Of a stretch of 45,087 nt of DNA, positions 11,151 to 21,928 are shown piece after piece. The stretch covers positions 16,151 through 61,237 of the forward strand of contig PS015454.1 in NCBI GenBank assembly GCA_048213135.1. Direction: 5' to 3'. Every line of letters starts with the position of its first letter. The first letter of the stretch is position 1. The translations under genes were made by a program, and so were the position numbers. This DNA is from Reclinomonas americana ATCC 50394. Taxonomy: Eukaryota; Jakobida; Jakobea; Jakobida. Under the pieces are notes generated by a model. It ran no database searches, was not told the DNA's origin, and worked only from the letters and a program-made list of their open reading frames with translations.

Positions 11151-14100
11151 TCACATAAGTGAACAGCTCTGCTGCAGTGCACTCCGCACGCGATCCACGG
11201 CGCTCGGGGCTGAAGGGCCTGCCGCGCCAACCTCCGGCTCGGCCACCACACTTCGCAGCAAACGCGTGATCTGCACGCGCGAGATGTGTGCCTCCACCAC
11301 GCGCTCCGGCATGCCGACTTGAGGGATGTTTCTGTGGGGAGGGGAAGTGAGTGGGGGGAGAGAGGAAGGAAAGGGCGAAGGAGGAAGGGGCGAAAGGGGG
11401 AAGGGGAAGGGGAAGGAGGAAGGAAGGAGAGCAGAAGGGGGAGGAAGGAGAGGAGAGCGATATCACGTCACTCTGTCTTCTCCGTCACTCTTACTTGTCT
11501 GTCACTCTGTCACTCTGTTTCTCTGTCACTCTGTTTCTCTGTCACTCTGTTTCTCTGTCACTCTGTTTCTCTGTCACTCTGTTTCTCTGTCACTCTGTTT
11601 CTCTGTCACTCTGTTTCTCTGTCACTCTGTTTCTCTGTCACTCTCACTTCTCGTCACTCTGTTTCTGTTTCTATGTCACTCTGTTTCTCCGTCACTCTCA
11701 CTTCCCCGTCACTCTCACTTCCCCGTCACTCTCACTTCCCCGTCACTCTCACTTCCCCGTCACTCTCACTTCCCCGTCACTCTCACTTCCCCGTCACTCT
11801 CACTTCCCCGTCACTCTCACNNNNNNNNNNNNNNNNNNNNNNNNNNNNNNNNNNNNNNNNNNNNNNNNNNNNNNNNNNNNNNNNNNNNNNNNNNNNNNNN
11901 NNNNNNNNNNNNNNNNNNNNNNNNNNNNNNNNNNNNNNNNNNNNNNNNNNNNNNNNNNNNNNNNNNNNNNNNNNNNNNNNNNNNNNNNNNNNNNNNNNNN
12001 NNNNNNNNNNNNNNNNNNNNNNNNNNNNNNNNNNNNNNNNNNNNNNNNNNNNNNNNNNNNNNNNNNNNNNNNNNNNNNNNNNNNNNNNNNNNNNNNNNNN
12101 NNNNNNNNNNNNNNNNNNNNNNNNNNNNNNNNNNNNNNNNNNNNNNNNNNNNNNNNNNNNNNNNNNNNNNNNNNNNNNNNNNNNNNNNNNNNNNNNNNNN
12201 NNNNNNNNNNNNNNNNNNNNNNNNNNNNNNNNNNNNNNNNNNNNNNNNNNNNNNNNNNNNNNNNNNNNNNNNNNNNNNNNNNNNNNNNNNNNNNNNNNNN
12301 NNNNNNNNNNNNNNNNNNNNNNNNNNNNNNNNNNNNNNNNNNNNNNNNNNNNNNNNNNNNNNNNNNNNNNNNNNNNNNNNNNNNNNNNNNNNNNNNNNNN
12401 NNNNNNNNNNNNNNNNNNNNNNNNNNNNNNNNNNNNNNNNNNNNNNNNNNNNNNNNNNNNNNNNNNNNNNNNNNNNNNNNNNNNNNNNNNNNNNNNNNNN
12501 NNNNNNNNNNNNNNNNNNNNNNNNNNNNNNNNNNNNNNNNNNNNNNNNNNNNNNNNNNNNNNNNNNNNNNNNNNNNNNNNNNNNNNNNNNNNNNNNNNNN
12601 NNNNNNNNNNNNNNNNNNAGAGTGACAGAGAAGTGAGAGTGACGGAGAAGTGAGAGTGACGGAGAAGTGAGAGTGACGGAGAAGTGAGAGTGACGGAGAA
12701 GTGAGAGTGACGGAGAAGTGAGAGTGACGGAGAAGTGAGAGTGACGGAGAAGTGAGAGTGACGGAGAANNNNNNNNNNNNNNNNNNNNACTTCTCTGTCA
12801 CTCTTACTTCTCTGTCACTCTCGCTTCTCCGTCACTCTCGCTTCTCCGTCACTCTCGCTTCTCTGTCACTCTTTTTCTCTGTCACTCTCTCTTCCGCCCA
12901 TTTCACACACAAACGCGCAGCTACGCAACGTGGCCTTCGGGATCTTCTGCAGCTCGTTGCGCACGGACTCGAGGCTCTCGGCCTGCATCAGCACCTGGTA
13001 CGCCTCGCACTTCTTGAATGCCTCGTGTCTCTCCAGGTCGCCGCTGATCTGGAGGGTGGAGATGCGGAAGCCGCGCTCGTTGATGCGGTCGGCCACAAAC
13101 TGCGGGACATCCTCCGCCGGCATGCCCCGATCAATCGCCTCCTCGGCGTACTCGAGCACCAGAGCGCGCATCCTCTGCAGACACACGCGCGTCAGCTCTC
13201 TCATAGCGCACATACACACGCAAAGAGCCTCCTGTACACACCTGCATGTCGAGCTCCTCCAGGGCCAGCGACAGAATGACGTCCGACATCTTGCCGTGAT
13301 CGGTGAGGGTGATGTGGCGACCACCAGTGCGCTCGCACACCGCGTGGATAAAGTGCGGCAAGTACGCGTAGTGCTCCGTGTGTGCCTCCACACAGCACAG
13401 CGCAATGTGCTTCTCGTTAAAGATGCGCAGCACGGCAATCGGGTCGTCATTCGACGGGTCGCCGTTCGGGTACGTGTCGCCGTCCTTCTCCAGACCGTGC
13501 GGCGGCGCATCCGTCACCCACACCACGATGCGAATGGAGCCTGGGCGCCAAGAGATCTTCTCGGCGCACGCCTGGAAGGCCGGGGCCACGGCCTCGGGGC
13601 CATCGCCGCCTCCGTGCGCGTACATCTTGCCGACGTCGATTTGCATCTGACGCATGTCGGCCGTCAGGTCGAACACGTGGACCACCTCCTTCTGGTCGTC
13701 TGTAAGAAGGGGAAGGGGTGAGAAGGGGGGAGGGAGGCAAAGAGGGAGAAGGGGGAAAGAGAGAGAGAAGGGGAAAGAGAGAGAGAAGGGGAAGAGAGAG
13801 AGAAGGGAACAAGGAGAAGGGAAGAGGAGAAGGGAAGAGGAGAGGGAAGAGATAGAAGGGGGAAAGAGATAGAAGGGGGAAAGAGACAGAAGGGGGAAAG
13901 AGATAGAAGGGGGAAAGAGGGAGAAGGGAGGAGGGAGGCGAGGGGGAGAGAGACACACACACAGAGAGACAGACGGAGAGACTGCCAGAGAGACAAAGAA
14001 AAACATACACAGGCAGACACACGGAGAGATATACAGACAAAGAGACAAACGGAGAGAGAGACAGACAGAAAGACAGAGAGAAACAGCGACACAGAGAGAC

Positions 14101-15820
14101 GCACACGAAGAGAGAGAGAGAGAGAGAGAGAAGGCGAGAGCGAGACACTCGACAACAAACACTCGACAACAAACAAGTGCGTGTGTGNNNNNNNNNNNNN
14201 NNNNNNNNNNNNNNNNNNNNNNNNNNNNNNNNNNNNNNNNTGTCAGAAACGCAACAATCCGTGTACGGCACAAGACCAAACATGATGTCGACACCGGCGC
14301 GAGACGTGTACTTGAGCTGCAGAGAGACATAAGTGACAAGGCACTCGGAATAGAAGTGGAAGACCAACTCACATCGTCGATCAGCTCAATGATCTTGCGC
14401 TGCACGGCCTGGATCTGGGAGCCCATGCTGCCTGTGTTGTCCACACAGAAGACCAGATCGAGAGGGGGCACCTCGACGGCTGCACTGGCCTCCGCCGATG
14501 GGACGCGCGTAAGGATGGCTGCACGATCGGCACGGCGACGCGCTGCAGAAGCTGCCGGAACAGCAGCCGATCCCGCGGCGGCCTCGGCACCCGCGCCACG
14601 TGACTTGGGCACCTTGGCCTGCACGGCGGCCACCTGGTCCACCTGGCGGGTGGCGATGAAGCGCAGCGACTGCGCACTGAAGCCGGTGATGACCAGGTCG
14701 TTCGGGTTCTTGTCGCCCGTGGGGGTGGTCTGCGTGTGCGCATTTTGCTCAGTCGCCACTGCTCTCACAGCAAAAGAGAAANNNNNNNNNNNNNNNNNNN
14801 NNNNNNNNNNNNNNNNNNNNNNNNNNNNNNNNNNNNNNNNNNNNNNNNNNNNNNNNNNGAGCAAAAAAAAGGGATAACACACCGGCAACTCAGATCCGTA
14901 GCCCGCCAGATCAAAGTTGACCACCAGCAGGTCGGGATTCACGACACGGCGGTACAACGCAATAGCGTCGGCGATGGAGCTAATCACGTCGCCCTCGTAC
15001 TCGAACACGGCGCCCGTGGTCGGCGGGATTTGCATGTCTGCAACGAAACGATCAGTTCACATATACACACACAAGAGTGTGTGGTGACCGGCACTCACCA
15101 CTGAGGATCACCAAGTTGTCAATGACGGTGCGCTCGATGAGGAGCTGTCCAATGAGACCGAGCGGGAACTCGGTACCGCCGCCGAGGAGGCCGGTGCGGG
15201 CCTTCACCGAGTGAATGTTGCCGAGGACCGTGCTCGGGTCCAAGTTGTCGATGCGCAGGAAGGCGTCGGGCACGAGGCCGGGCGATGAGAAGATGAAGAA
15301 GTCGGCCTCGTCCATGGCGTAGTACATCATCAGGCCCAGCACGATGGCCGCGTCTGTGAGAGGGGAAGGGGGATGAGGCAAAGGGAAAGAGGGGAAGGGG
15401 AAGGGAAAGAGGAGACGGGAACACAAAGAAGACGAGAACACAAAGAAGACGAGAACACAAAGAAGACGAGAACACAAAGAAGACGAGAACACAAACAGAC
15501 GAGAACACAAACAGACGAGAACACAAACAGACGAGAACACAAACAGACGAGAACACAAACAGACGAGAACACAAAGAGACGAGAACACAAAGAGACGAGA
15601 ACACAAAGAGACGAGAACACAAAGAGACGAGACAACAAAGAGACGAGACAACAAAGAGACGAGACAACAAAGAGACGAGATCACAAAGAGACGAGATCAC
15701 TGGAGACGAGATCACTGGAGACGAGAACACTGGAGACGAGAACACTGGAGACGAGAACACTGGAGACGAGAACACTGGAGACGAGAACACTGGAGACGAG
15801 AACACTGGAGACGGGAACAG

Positions 15821-15866
<46 letters not shown>

Positions 15867-17084
15867 NNNNNNNNNNNNNNNNNNNNNNNNNNNNNNNNNN
15901 NNNNNNNNNNNNNNNNNNNNNNNNNNNNNNNNNNNNNNNNNNNNNNNNNNNNNNNNNNNNNNNNNNNNNNNNNNNNNNNNNNNNNNNNNNNNGGGGGAAA
16001 AGGGAGAGAGGGAGGGGTGGGGTGGGTACGCAACGCGGCAGCTCGACGGAAGCAATTGGGGAGGTTGCGGTGGCGCTTCAGAAGGAACTCGGCGGTTTCC
16101 AGGAGGTCGGAGGGGAGCTGAGGAGGGGAAGGGAGGGGGAAGTGTGAGTAACTGTGGGGTGAAAAAAGGGGAAGGGGAGATGGGGAAGGAGACTGATATG
16201 GGAAGGAGATTGCAGAGGGATGGAAAAGGCTGCACAGGGATGGAAGGAGAAGACTGCAGCAGAGATGGAAGAGACTGCAGCAGAGATGGAAAGAGACTGC
16301 AGCAGAGATGGAAAGAGACTGCAGCAGGGATGGAAAGAGACTGCGGCAGGGATGGAAAGAGACTGCAGCAGGGATGGAAAGAGACTGCAGCAGGGATGCA
16401 ACAGGGATGGAAAGAGGCTGCAACAGGGATGGAAGAGGCTGCAGCAGGGATGGAGGAGACTGCAGCAGGGATGGAGGAGACTGCAGCAGGGATGGAAGGA
16501 GAAGACTGCAGCAGGATGGAAGGAGACTGCACCCAACAAGCTGCGATTCCCACTTTCCCGAAAAGAGAATCCTCACCTTGAAGATCTCCACGAGGTACTC
16601 GACGGCCAGCGGAGCAATGGCCGGATGCATGCAAGCCCTACACACACAGCATCACCATCAGCAAACACTCTCGGAGAGAGAGACAAGCCAGACCAGAGAG
16701 AGCAGACGCAACAATCCAGCCAGGAAATTCGCCGAGGTGCGCAGACCCATGTCCTCACGCACATACAACGCCAGCTGCAGAATGAACTCGGGGTCGTGCG
16801 CCTCATCGGCCACCTCGCACACAACTTGCTCAATCTCACTCGCGCGCTCGTTGGCACTCTGACAACAAGAGAAAGAGAGAGAGGAAGTGAGTGAGAGAGT
16901 GGAAGGCAAAGGGAGAGGGGGAGAGAGGGGGGTGGGAGAGACAGCGAGTGAGGGAGTGAGAGAGGCAGAGAGAAAGAGAATGCAGAGAATGTCAGTGAGA
17001 GAAAGAGAATGTATGCAACAGTGTATGCAAGAGTGTGAGTGTGAGAGTGAGAGAGGGAGAGAGAGAGAGAGAGAGTGAGAGGAG

Positions 17085-17158
<74 letters not shown>

Positions 17159-17713
17159 TAGTAGTAGTACGTACGTACGTACGTACGTACGTACGTACGT
17201 ACGACGTACGTACGTACGTACGTACGTACGTACGTACGTACGTACGTACGGTACGGTACNNNNNNNNNNNNNNNNNNNNGAGAGAGAGAGAGAGAAGAAG
17301 AGTGCGACTGATTGAGATCCAAATGCGGACTTTTGCGACGCACCTGGAAGTACTTGGGCTCATTGAGCAGGTTGGAGCACACCATCAGCATGAGTCGCTC
17401 ACGCGGGTTGCGCACATCGGGGTGCCTTTGCGAGGCAAGAAGAGTGAGGACAACAGTAAGAGAGAGGCATGTCACACGCGTTGTTGCGCTCACCAAAAGT
17501 TTGCGCGTTCCACACCGGCGCCGAGAGCCACATCGGCCACTGAGCGCATGGGGGCCTCCACCACCGGGCCACTGTTTGTGTAAAGTGTGCGCGTGCGTGT
17601 GTGAGAGAGTGGACATGGTGTGCGCGCAGAGAGAAGTGATCACGCAACGCAATCTCCACAGCTCGTGGCGCATCCACACTCATGGGATGCGAGTCGTCAG
17701 CCGAGGATGCCAT
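11151..17713 (-). CDS. TROVE (Ro60-like) RNA-binding protein with two vWA domains; middle lost in an assembly gap
   Basis: Frame-consistent exons: 17713-17649, 17571-17494, 17425-17344, 16858-16713, 16637-16577, 16117-16035, [gap], 15353-15099, 15037-14883, 14729-14373, 14316-14256, 13699-13242, 13174-12930, 11331-11151 (TGA). The TROVE part shows MLMVCSNLLNEPKYF, FILQLALYVREDMGLRTSAN, HPAIAPLAVEYLVEIF and LPSDLLETAEFLL, a HEAT-like ring that in Ro60 binds Y RNA and misfolded RNA. The Ro60-type vWA follows: GGGTEFPLG, LVILSDMQI, YRRVVNPDLLVVNFDLAGYG, ITGFSAQSL. Exon 16117-16035 ends in phase 2 and exon 15353 needs phase 1, so at least one exon (rest of TROVE and the first MIDAS) lies in the 15867-15992 gap. 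An Ala-rich linker leads to a second vWA (VFCVDNTGSMGSQI, LVPYTDYDQ, GGGDGPEAV, VTDAPPHG), like those of alpha-kinase-type vWA proteins. Five introns begin GTTGCGT. Confidence 0.82.
11465..12895. repeat. Minisatellite arrays with opposite orientations, inside the last TROVE intron
   Basis: From about 11490 to 11695 a 16-base unit (TCTGTCACTCTGTTTC type) repeats, then a 17-base unit (CACTTCCCCGTCACTCT) to 11820. After 798 N bases, 12619-12768 repeats the reverse complement type (GTGACGGAGAAGTGAGA). After 20 more N bases (12769-12788) the pyrimidine orientation resumes to about 12890. Nothing coding is seen. Confidence 0.9.
11821..12618. other. 798-base assembly gap within the minisatellite
   Basis: A run of N separates array segments of opposite orientation. 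Flanking exons (13174-12930 and 11331-11151) join in phase, so no coding loss is expected. Confidence 0.9.
13700..14255. repeat. Purine-rich intron (GGGGAAAGAGAGA / GACAGACAGAGAGA) with gap
   Basis: This is the TROVE-gene intron between the LVPYTD and YDQKEVV exons. It has about 430 bases of purine-rich repeats plus N at 14188-14240. The exons on both sides join in phase. Confidence 0.85.
14782..14858. other. Assembly gap in a TROVE-gene intron
   Basis: Seventy-seven N bases lie between exon 15037-14883 and exon 14729-14373, which join in phase (GYGSELP to TTPTGDK). The gap is intronic. Confidence 0.9.
15410..15866. repeat. Minisatellite of 16-18-base GAGACGAGAACAC units
   Basis: About 25 imperfect units occur. 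AAGAAGACGAGAACACA, ACAGACGAGAACACAA and AGAGACGAGAACACAA variants form successive homogeneous blocks, then GGAGACGAGAACACT from about 15700, ending in (GA)n before the N run. The block-wise variants suggest array homogenisation. The array is within the TROVE gene. Confidence 0.9.
15867..15992. other. Assembly gap that removes TROVE-gene exon(s)
   Basis: A run of N lies between exons whose phases do not match (16117-16035 ends phase 2; 15353 starts needing phase 1). The missing sequence should encode the end of TROVE and the first vWA MIDAS. The true length is probably greater than the 126 N shown. Confidence 0.8.
16190..16530. repeat. Minisatellite of about 21-22 bases (GACTGCAGCAGGGATGGAAAGA)
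   Basis: About 14 imperfect copies, each with a CTGCAG, lie in the TROVE-gene intron between the VEIFK exon and the LPSDLLE exon. The long open frames across it are repeat artefacts. Confidence 0.9.
17041..17300. repeat. (GA)n followed by (ACGT)n, with gap 17260-17279
   Basis: A long (GA)n run to 17154 and (AGT)n are followed by (GTAC/ACGT)n from about 17167 to 17250, then 20 N and (GA)n. ACGT repeats are self-complementary. The array lies in the TROVE-gene intron between exons 17425-17344 and 16858-16713. Confidence 0.9.
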
Positions 17714-17926
17714 GGCGCAGAGAGAGGGATGTTAAAGGGGTTAATCTGTGCAGACAACTGCAGTCGATATTTATGGACTGATTTCTCCGAGTCGCGAGTG
17801 AGTGACTGGCGAATGCAGGTTTGATGGGTCGAATTGTGGGAGGTGGAGGCCCAGAAATGGGTGGGTGGTGGGTGGTGGCAGTTGGTGGTGGGGCAGATGG
17901 GGCAAGTGGGGGGACACTGATGAGTG

Positions 17927-19470
17927 TCAAGTGTCAATGGTGGGATCTTCGGCTTGCCGATACGCTGCCAGCCACACTGCGCGATCGGGGTGCACGCAGA
18001 CATACTCCGCTGGTGAAAGTTGGATATAGCCTCGCGTGCAGTGCAACTTGGATGCATCTGCTGCAAACTGTTAGCCAGCATGAACATGGCAGAGCGTGAT
18101 CGACTGGAACTAACACGCACCGTCAAACACCAGAACCAGGTGTGCATCACGCAGCTTCTTCGCTCCATAGAACAGCATCATGTATAGATACAGCCGGCTG
18201 CATTGCGTGACAAAATCCACACCATTGTTGCTGTTGTTGTTGTTGTTGTTGTTGTTGTTGTCATCCTGATTCGCGACAAAGTGCACACGGGCCAGTGAGT
18301 CATCCAGGCTTACTTGCACTGTCGAGGCCTCTGCTGCAGTCATCTGCTGGAACATAGGATTGTAAGCAAAGCACCTACAAGGCCCGCACGAATAACGGAA
18401 CAAGGGATGCTAGACCTGGGAACACGCAGACGGGTGTATGGTTGGGAGCTGAAGGTCCCCACCATTATTGTGCCTTGTGTTTTCCTGAAGGCGCGCCAAC
18501 TCAGCTTTCACGGAGATGTCGTCGATGAGGCGGGATCGTGTGCTAGTCGTTGGCGGACACGAGCTGGCACATTGCACCTGTGCCGCTGCGGCACCGTCGG
18601 CCTCTCGATACGAGAGACTGCGAGTGCGCACCCGTTCGTCAAACTGCTGCCAGAATCCCCAGTCAACTGTCTTGTCATTTTCTTTGCTGTCGCGCACCAG
18701 CAGCGAGGCAAACTCGGTCGCTGCCAACACCATATGCACGTGCATCCAGTCACAAGTTCGCCAAGTGCCCTGGTGAAATGAGAGCTGCACTCGCAGTGGC
18801 AAGCGAAATTGCTGTCAGCGCACCAGCTGCAGAGAACTAACGAGCGTACGGCTAGCTAGCTACTCGCCTTGACTGTACTCTTGCAGCCGTGTTGCCGCAC
18901 CGCTTGCAGTGTCAGCTTTACGGTCTCCCAAAACTGCTTTTGTTGGGTCCACTCAGTCTCGCACAGATCGGTGGCTGCCGCATGCAGAACATTAGTCAAC
19001 AGCACGCATCAAGCGCTGAAGAACAGCAGCAAGCATGCAAGAATGCAGAACGACGCAACGCATGTTGTTGTGATCCGTCGGCGCGATAATCAGGTGTGGC
19101 CGACGCAAGCCACAAATGTACTCGACGACGAACGGTGAAGAGACTGACTTCTCGCCTTGTGTCGACAACAGCGAACACGGCGGACGCGTACACTTCTGTA
19201 GCACACGAGCCGCATCCTGTCGCGACACGACATTCTCGGCAGCATTCCTACCCAGCCGTCTGAGATGAATGACTGAGGCACTCACAGCACCACTTGCGAC
19301 GATGCACGCACATTGTTTGGCTGGGAGTCATCAGCTGCACCGCAGTTACAGCAAACGGAGCGCCACATGTAATGGCCAGCAAAGCTCTGCACAGCAGCAT
19401 AGTCGGTGGTGCAACGAGGGGGACACGGTGGGGGACGAAAAACGAAGAAGGAGCAATTTTCCGAGCTCAT
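17927..19470 (-). CDS. Hypothetical protein with an asparagine run
   Basis: The start is the ATG at 19470 (MSSENCSFFVF), with exons 19470-19286, 19259-19060 and from 18974, all in phase. Further exons run through about 18781-18570 and 18400-18140 to a TGA at 17929-17927. Visible stretches: SVSSPFVVEYICGLRRPHL, ETEWTQQKQFWETVKLTLQ, MVLAATEFASLLVRDSKEN, a run of nine Asn followed by SNNG (about 18226-18262), LYLYMMLFYGAKKLRDAHLV, and a C-terminus LHCTRGYIQLSPAEYVCVHP. There is no signal peptide or long transmembrane segment, and it looks mostly helical. The donor at 19059 is GTTGCGT. I do not recognise the family. It is divergent from the DHH gene over 119 bases. Exon borders between about 18870 and 18400 are approximate. 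Confidence 0.55.
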
Positions 19471-19589
19471 TGTTCACTTTGGCTGTCGGCTGTGCGTAGG
19501 TGGCTGTGAGTGTGAGTGAGTGTGAGTGTGAGTGTGAGTGTGTGTGAGAGAGAGAGAGAGAGCGACTGTTCAGCCGCGCCTTTGCCACG
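19471..19589. promoter_or_regulatory. Divergent intergenic region with GTGAGT/GA repeats
   Basis: The 119 bases between the ATG at 19470 (minus) and 19590 (plus) include (GTGAGT)n and (GA)n at about 19505-19562. It is presumed to be a shared promoter. Confidence 0.4.
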
Positions 19590-21796
19590 ATGGCTGGTGT
19601 GTTGATTGTTGGCATGCGAATCATCATTGATGCTCGGTGGATGACAAGAGTGTCTTGTTCCAGCATCGTCAGCAGAGCAACCATCAGTGTGCAACACTGT
19701 TGTTCTCTATCACTATCCTGTTGCGTCGTATCTCTCGACGCACGTCCACTTTCTTGTTCATAACGCTTGGACACAGTGCATTGATGGCGTGTATGCGGCA
19801 TTTGGCGCTTGGCTGTATTATCAACGCATGTTCCGTTTGCGTTCACACTTTTGCTTGCCTCCCTTGCCTCTCATTGATATACAAATGTCCATCTGGGCAG
19901 TGGCGAATCAGCGGCATTTGTACCCCACCGAGTCACCCGCCGATTCCATGTGGACGAGTTGCCTTTGCAAGCAGACCAAGTCGAACAAGGTGAGTCGCGA
20001 CAGCGTGTGATCCGTCGCGCGCAGCATAATGCGCTGTGGTAATTCACCTGTTTGGCGCATCCAGTGTTTTTGTGTGACTACATGGGCCCGCGTGGCTTCT
20101 TGTGTGAGTTGGCGGCTGCGTTGCCGAGGAGCAAGGTTTGCCGTTGTGCACGGATGTGTTGTCTCTTGCAGTTATTGCCGACAGCGATGGCGCTGCCTGC
20201 AGATTGTGGTTCTCGACCATCACAAAACTTCGGTGGATGAGATTGAAGAGCTTACCAAAGCTCCGTTGCCTTGTTGATGAGATGCAACTCTTCCTGTGCT
20301 GACACTTTGTTGGCTCTGCGTCGAGTAGACTGGCAATCTGCCGTCAAACGTGGAGCTGCACCTTGACATGCAGCGTAGCGGTGCTACAATTTCGTGGGAC
20401 TACTTTGCGGCGCGGTTGAGTGACGAGCGGAGTCATGATGTCGGTCAGCAGCCGTCGGGTGAACTGCTGACGGGCGATATGGAGACCGCGGTGCGATTGC
20501 GTCGAACGTTTCTGTTGGTAGAGGTGCGATGCGTCACATTTTCGAGTGATGAAGCTACGCTCAGTACGAATACCGATTGTACCGTGTGTGCCACAGGACC
20601 GCGATCTGTGGCGTCATGCAGGTGTGTGTGTTTGTGTGTTTGTGTGCGTCTGGGGGAGTAACATGCGCGTTGAGTGGATTCCCGTGCCCCTCACTCTGTA
20701 TGACATATGCAGATGAAGGCTCAAAGGTACCTCACGCGCATGAAACAACACTCAACTGAGCCATGCTTTGTTTTATTCTGACCAGACTTGCACAGTTCTT
20801 CGGTGCCGGTTTCGCAGGTTTGTTGGCCGTAAAATATTGTGTGTGTGCGTGTGTATATGTGTGTTTCTGATTTGAGAAGCAGCACTGAATCTGGAATACG
20901 ACGCGCAATTGCACCCGGGCATTTTTGACGAGTTACACAAAATCGATCCCGCTGTACTGATTGCCGTCGGCCGGGCTAGCTTGACGGATCGTCAGCGTGA
21001 GATCGACAGTGTCGTAGATATCGCTGTGACAGTCTCACTCGGTGTTGGACCGGCTAGTGTTGGCCAGTGCCTGGCCGTCGAGGTCTGGATGTGATGGGAT
21101 TCTCTGTGGCCTGCCATCTTGTGTGTTCACTGGTCTCCCGTAGGTTCCATTCGAGCAGGCTGGCCTGCGTTCCGATGTCGGCAACCAGCTCGCGGCTCGC
21201 AGCGCTGGTGTGTCTCTAAGAGATTGTGTGAAACAGTTGTATCATCTCGTGTTTGTTTTTATTTAGCATTCGAATCAATTGCAGCTGCTGGGCTGCGTGC
21301 AATTGGTATCGTGGCCTACGGTGAGTAAGTGCGTGTCTGTGAGAGAGAGAGAGAAAGGGGGGAAATAATGATGACGCAGCCGACAGTGAGCAATCATGAG
21401 AGGTAGATATCTAGAGAGGGTTGAGTATGTACTAACAATCATTTTTGGGCTGCATTTGCTTTGTGCCTCGCGGCTGACTAGTGGACCCGTCACTTCCTCC
21501 GTTGCGCATTTTGCTGTTCGGTCCACCATTGCTTCCGCTCTCCAGGTCGCCTCACATTCCTCTGCTACTGTCTCTGCAATCACAGAAACTCAATCAAGCT
21601 TTCGCTGCGTGGCATCGGTGACGAGGACACGGAAGGTTTGACATGTTTATGTGCGTGTGTGTCAATATGGTCGTCTGCAACCTTATTCGTGCGGCTAGCC
21701 ATCTCAAGTGCGTATGGTGGTGGCGGACATCGGCTAGCGTCGTCGTTTATACTGCCCGTCGAGCAGTGGAACGGGTGGCAGATCAGTTCTAGCTAA
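19590..21796 (+). CDS. DHH/DHHA1 family phosphoesterase
   Basis: The start ATG at 19590 lies in a 7-base first coding exon (19590-19596), followed by 19688-19719, 19777-19829, 19901-19989, 20065-20135, from 20203, and about ten more exons to a TAA at 21794-21796. Spliced motifs: VVLYHYPCIDGVYAAFGAWL (motif I), FLCDYMGPRGF (motif II), VVLDHHKTS (DHH, motif III), LDMQRSGATISWDYF, EDRDLW (motif IV), LRSDVGNQLAARS, IKLSLRGIGDEDT and a C-terminal AYGGGGHRLASSF (DHHA1 GGGGH). The family hydrolyses phosphodiester or phosphoanhydride bonds (oligoribonucleotides, cyclic dinucleotides, polyphosphate) with two metals; all metal-binding motifs appear intact. The substrate cannot be assigned. The 19720 donor is GTTGCGT, required to join YHYP to CIDG. 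The exon junction near 20272-20330 is unresolved. Confidence 0.82.
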
Positions 21797-21928
21797 GATG
21801 TGATTCTGGTGGTTTGACGAACGCATCGATGGGACTATCGTGGTTAGTACAGCGAAGGAAACGCAGAAAAATGTTGGCTTGTCGCTCTTCTCTATTACGT
21901 TGTTGCTTCTCAGACACAAAGGCACACA

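Noticed and set aside
13131-15035. Sec23/Sec24 or copine-type vWA protein
   Set aside because: The upstream exons carry TROVE motifs and the sequence YRRVVNPDLLVVNFDLAGYG is Ro60-like. Zinc-finger and gelsolin-type Sec23 features are absent.
15410-16530. CRISPR-like spacing of short direct repeats
   Set aside because: The units are contiguous without unique spacers and lie inside introns of a eukaryotic gene. They are minisatellites.
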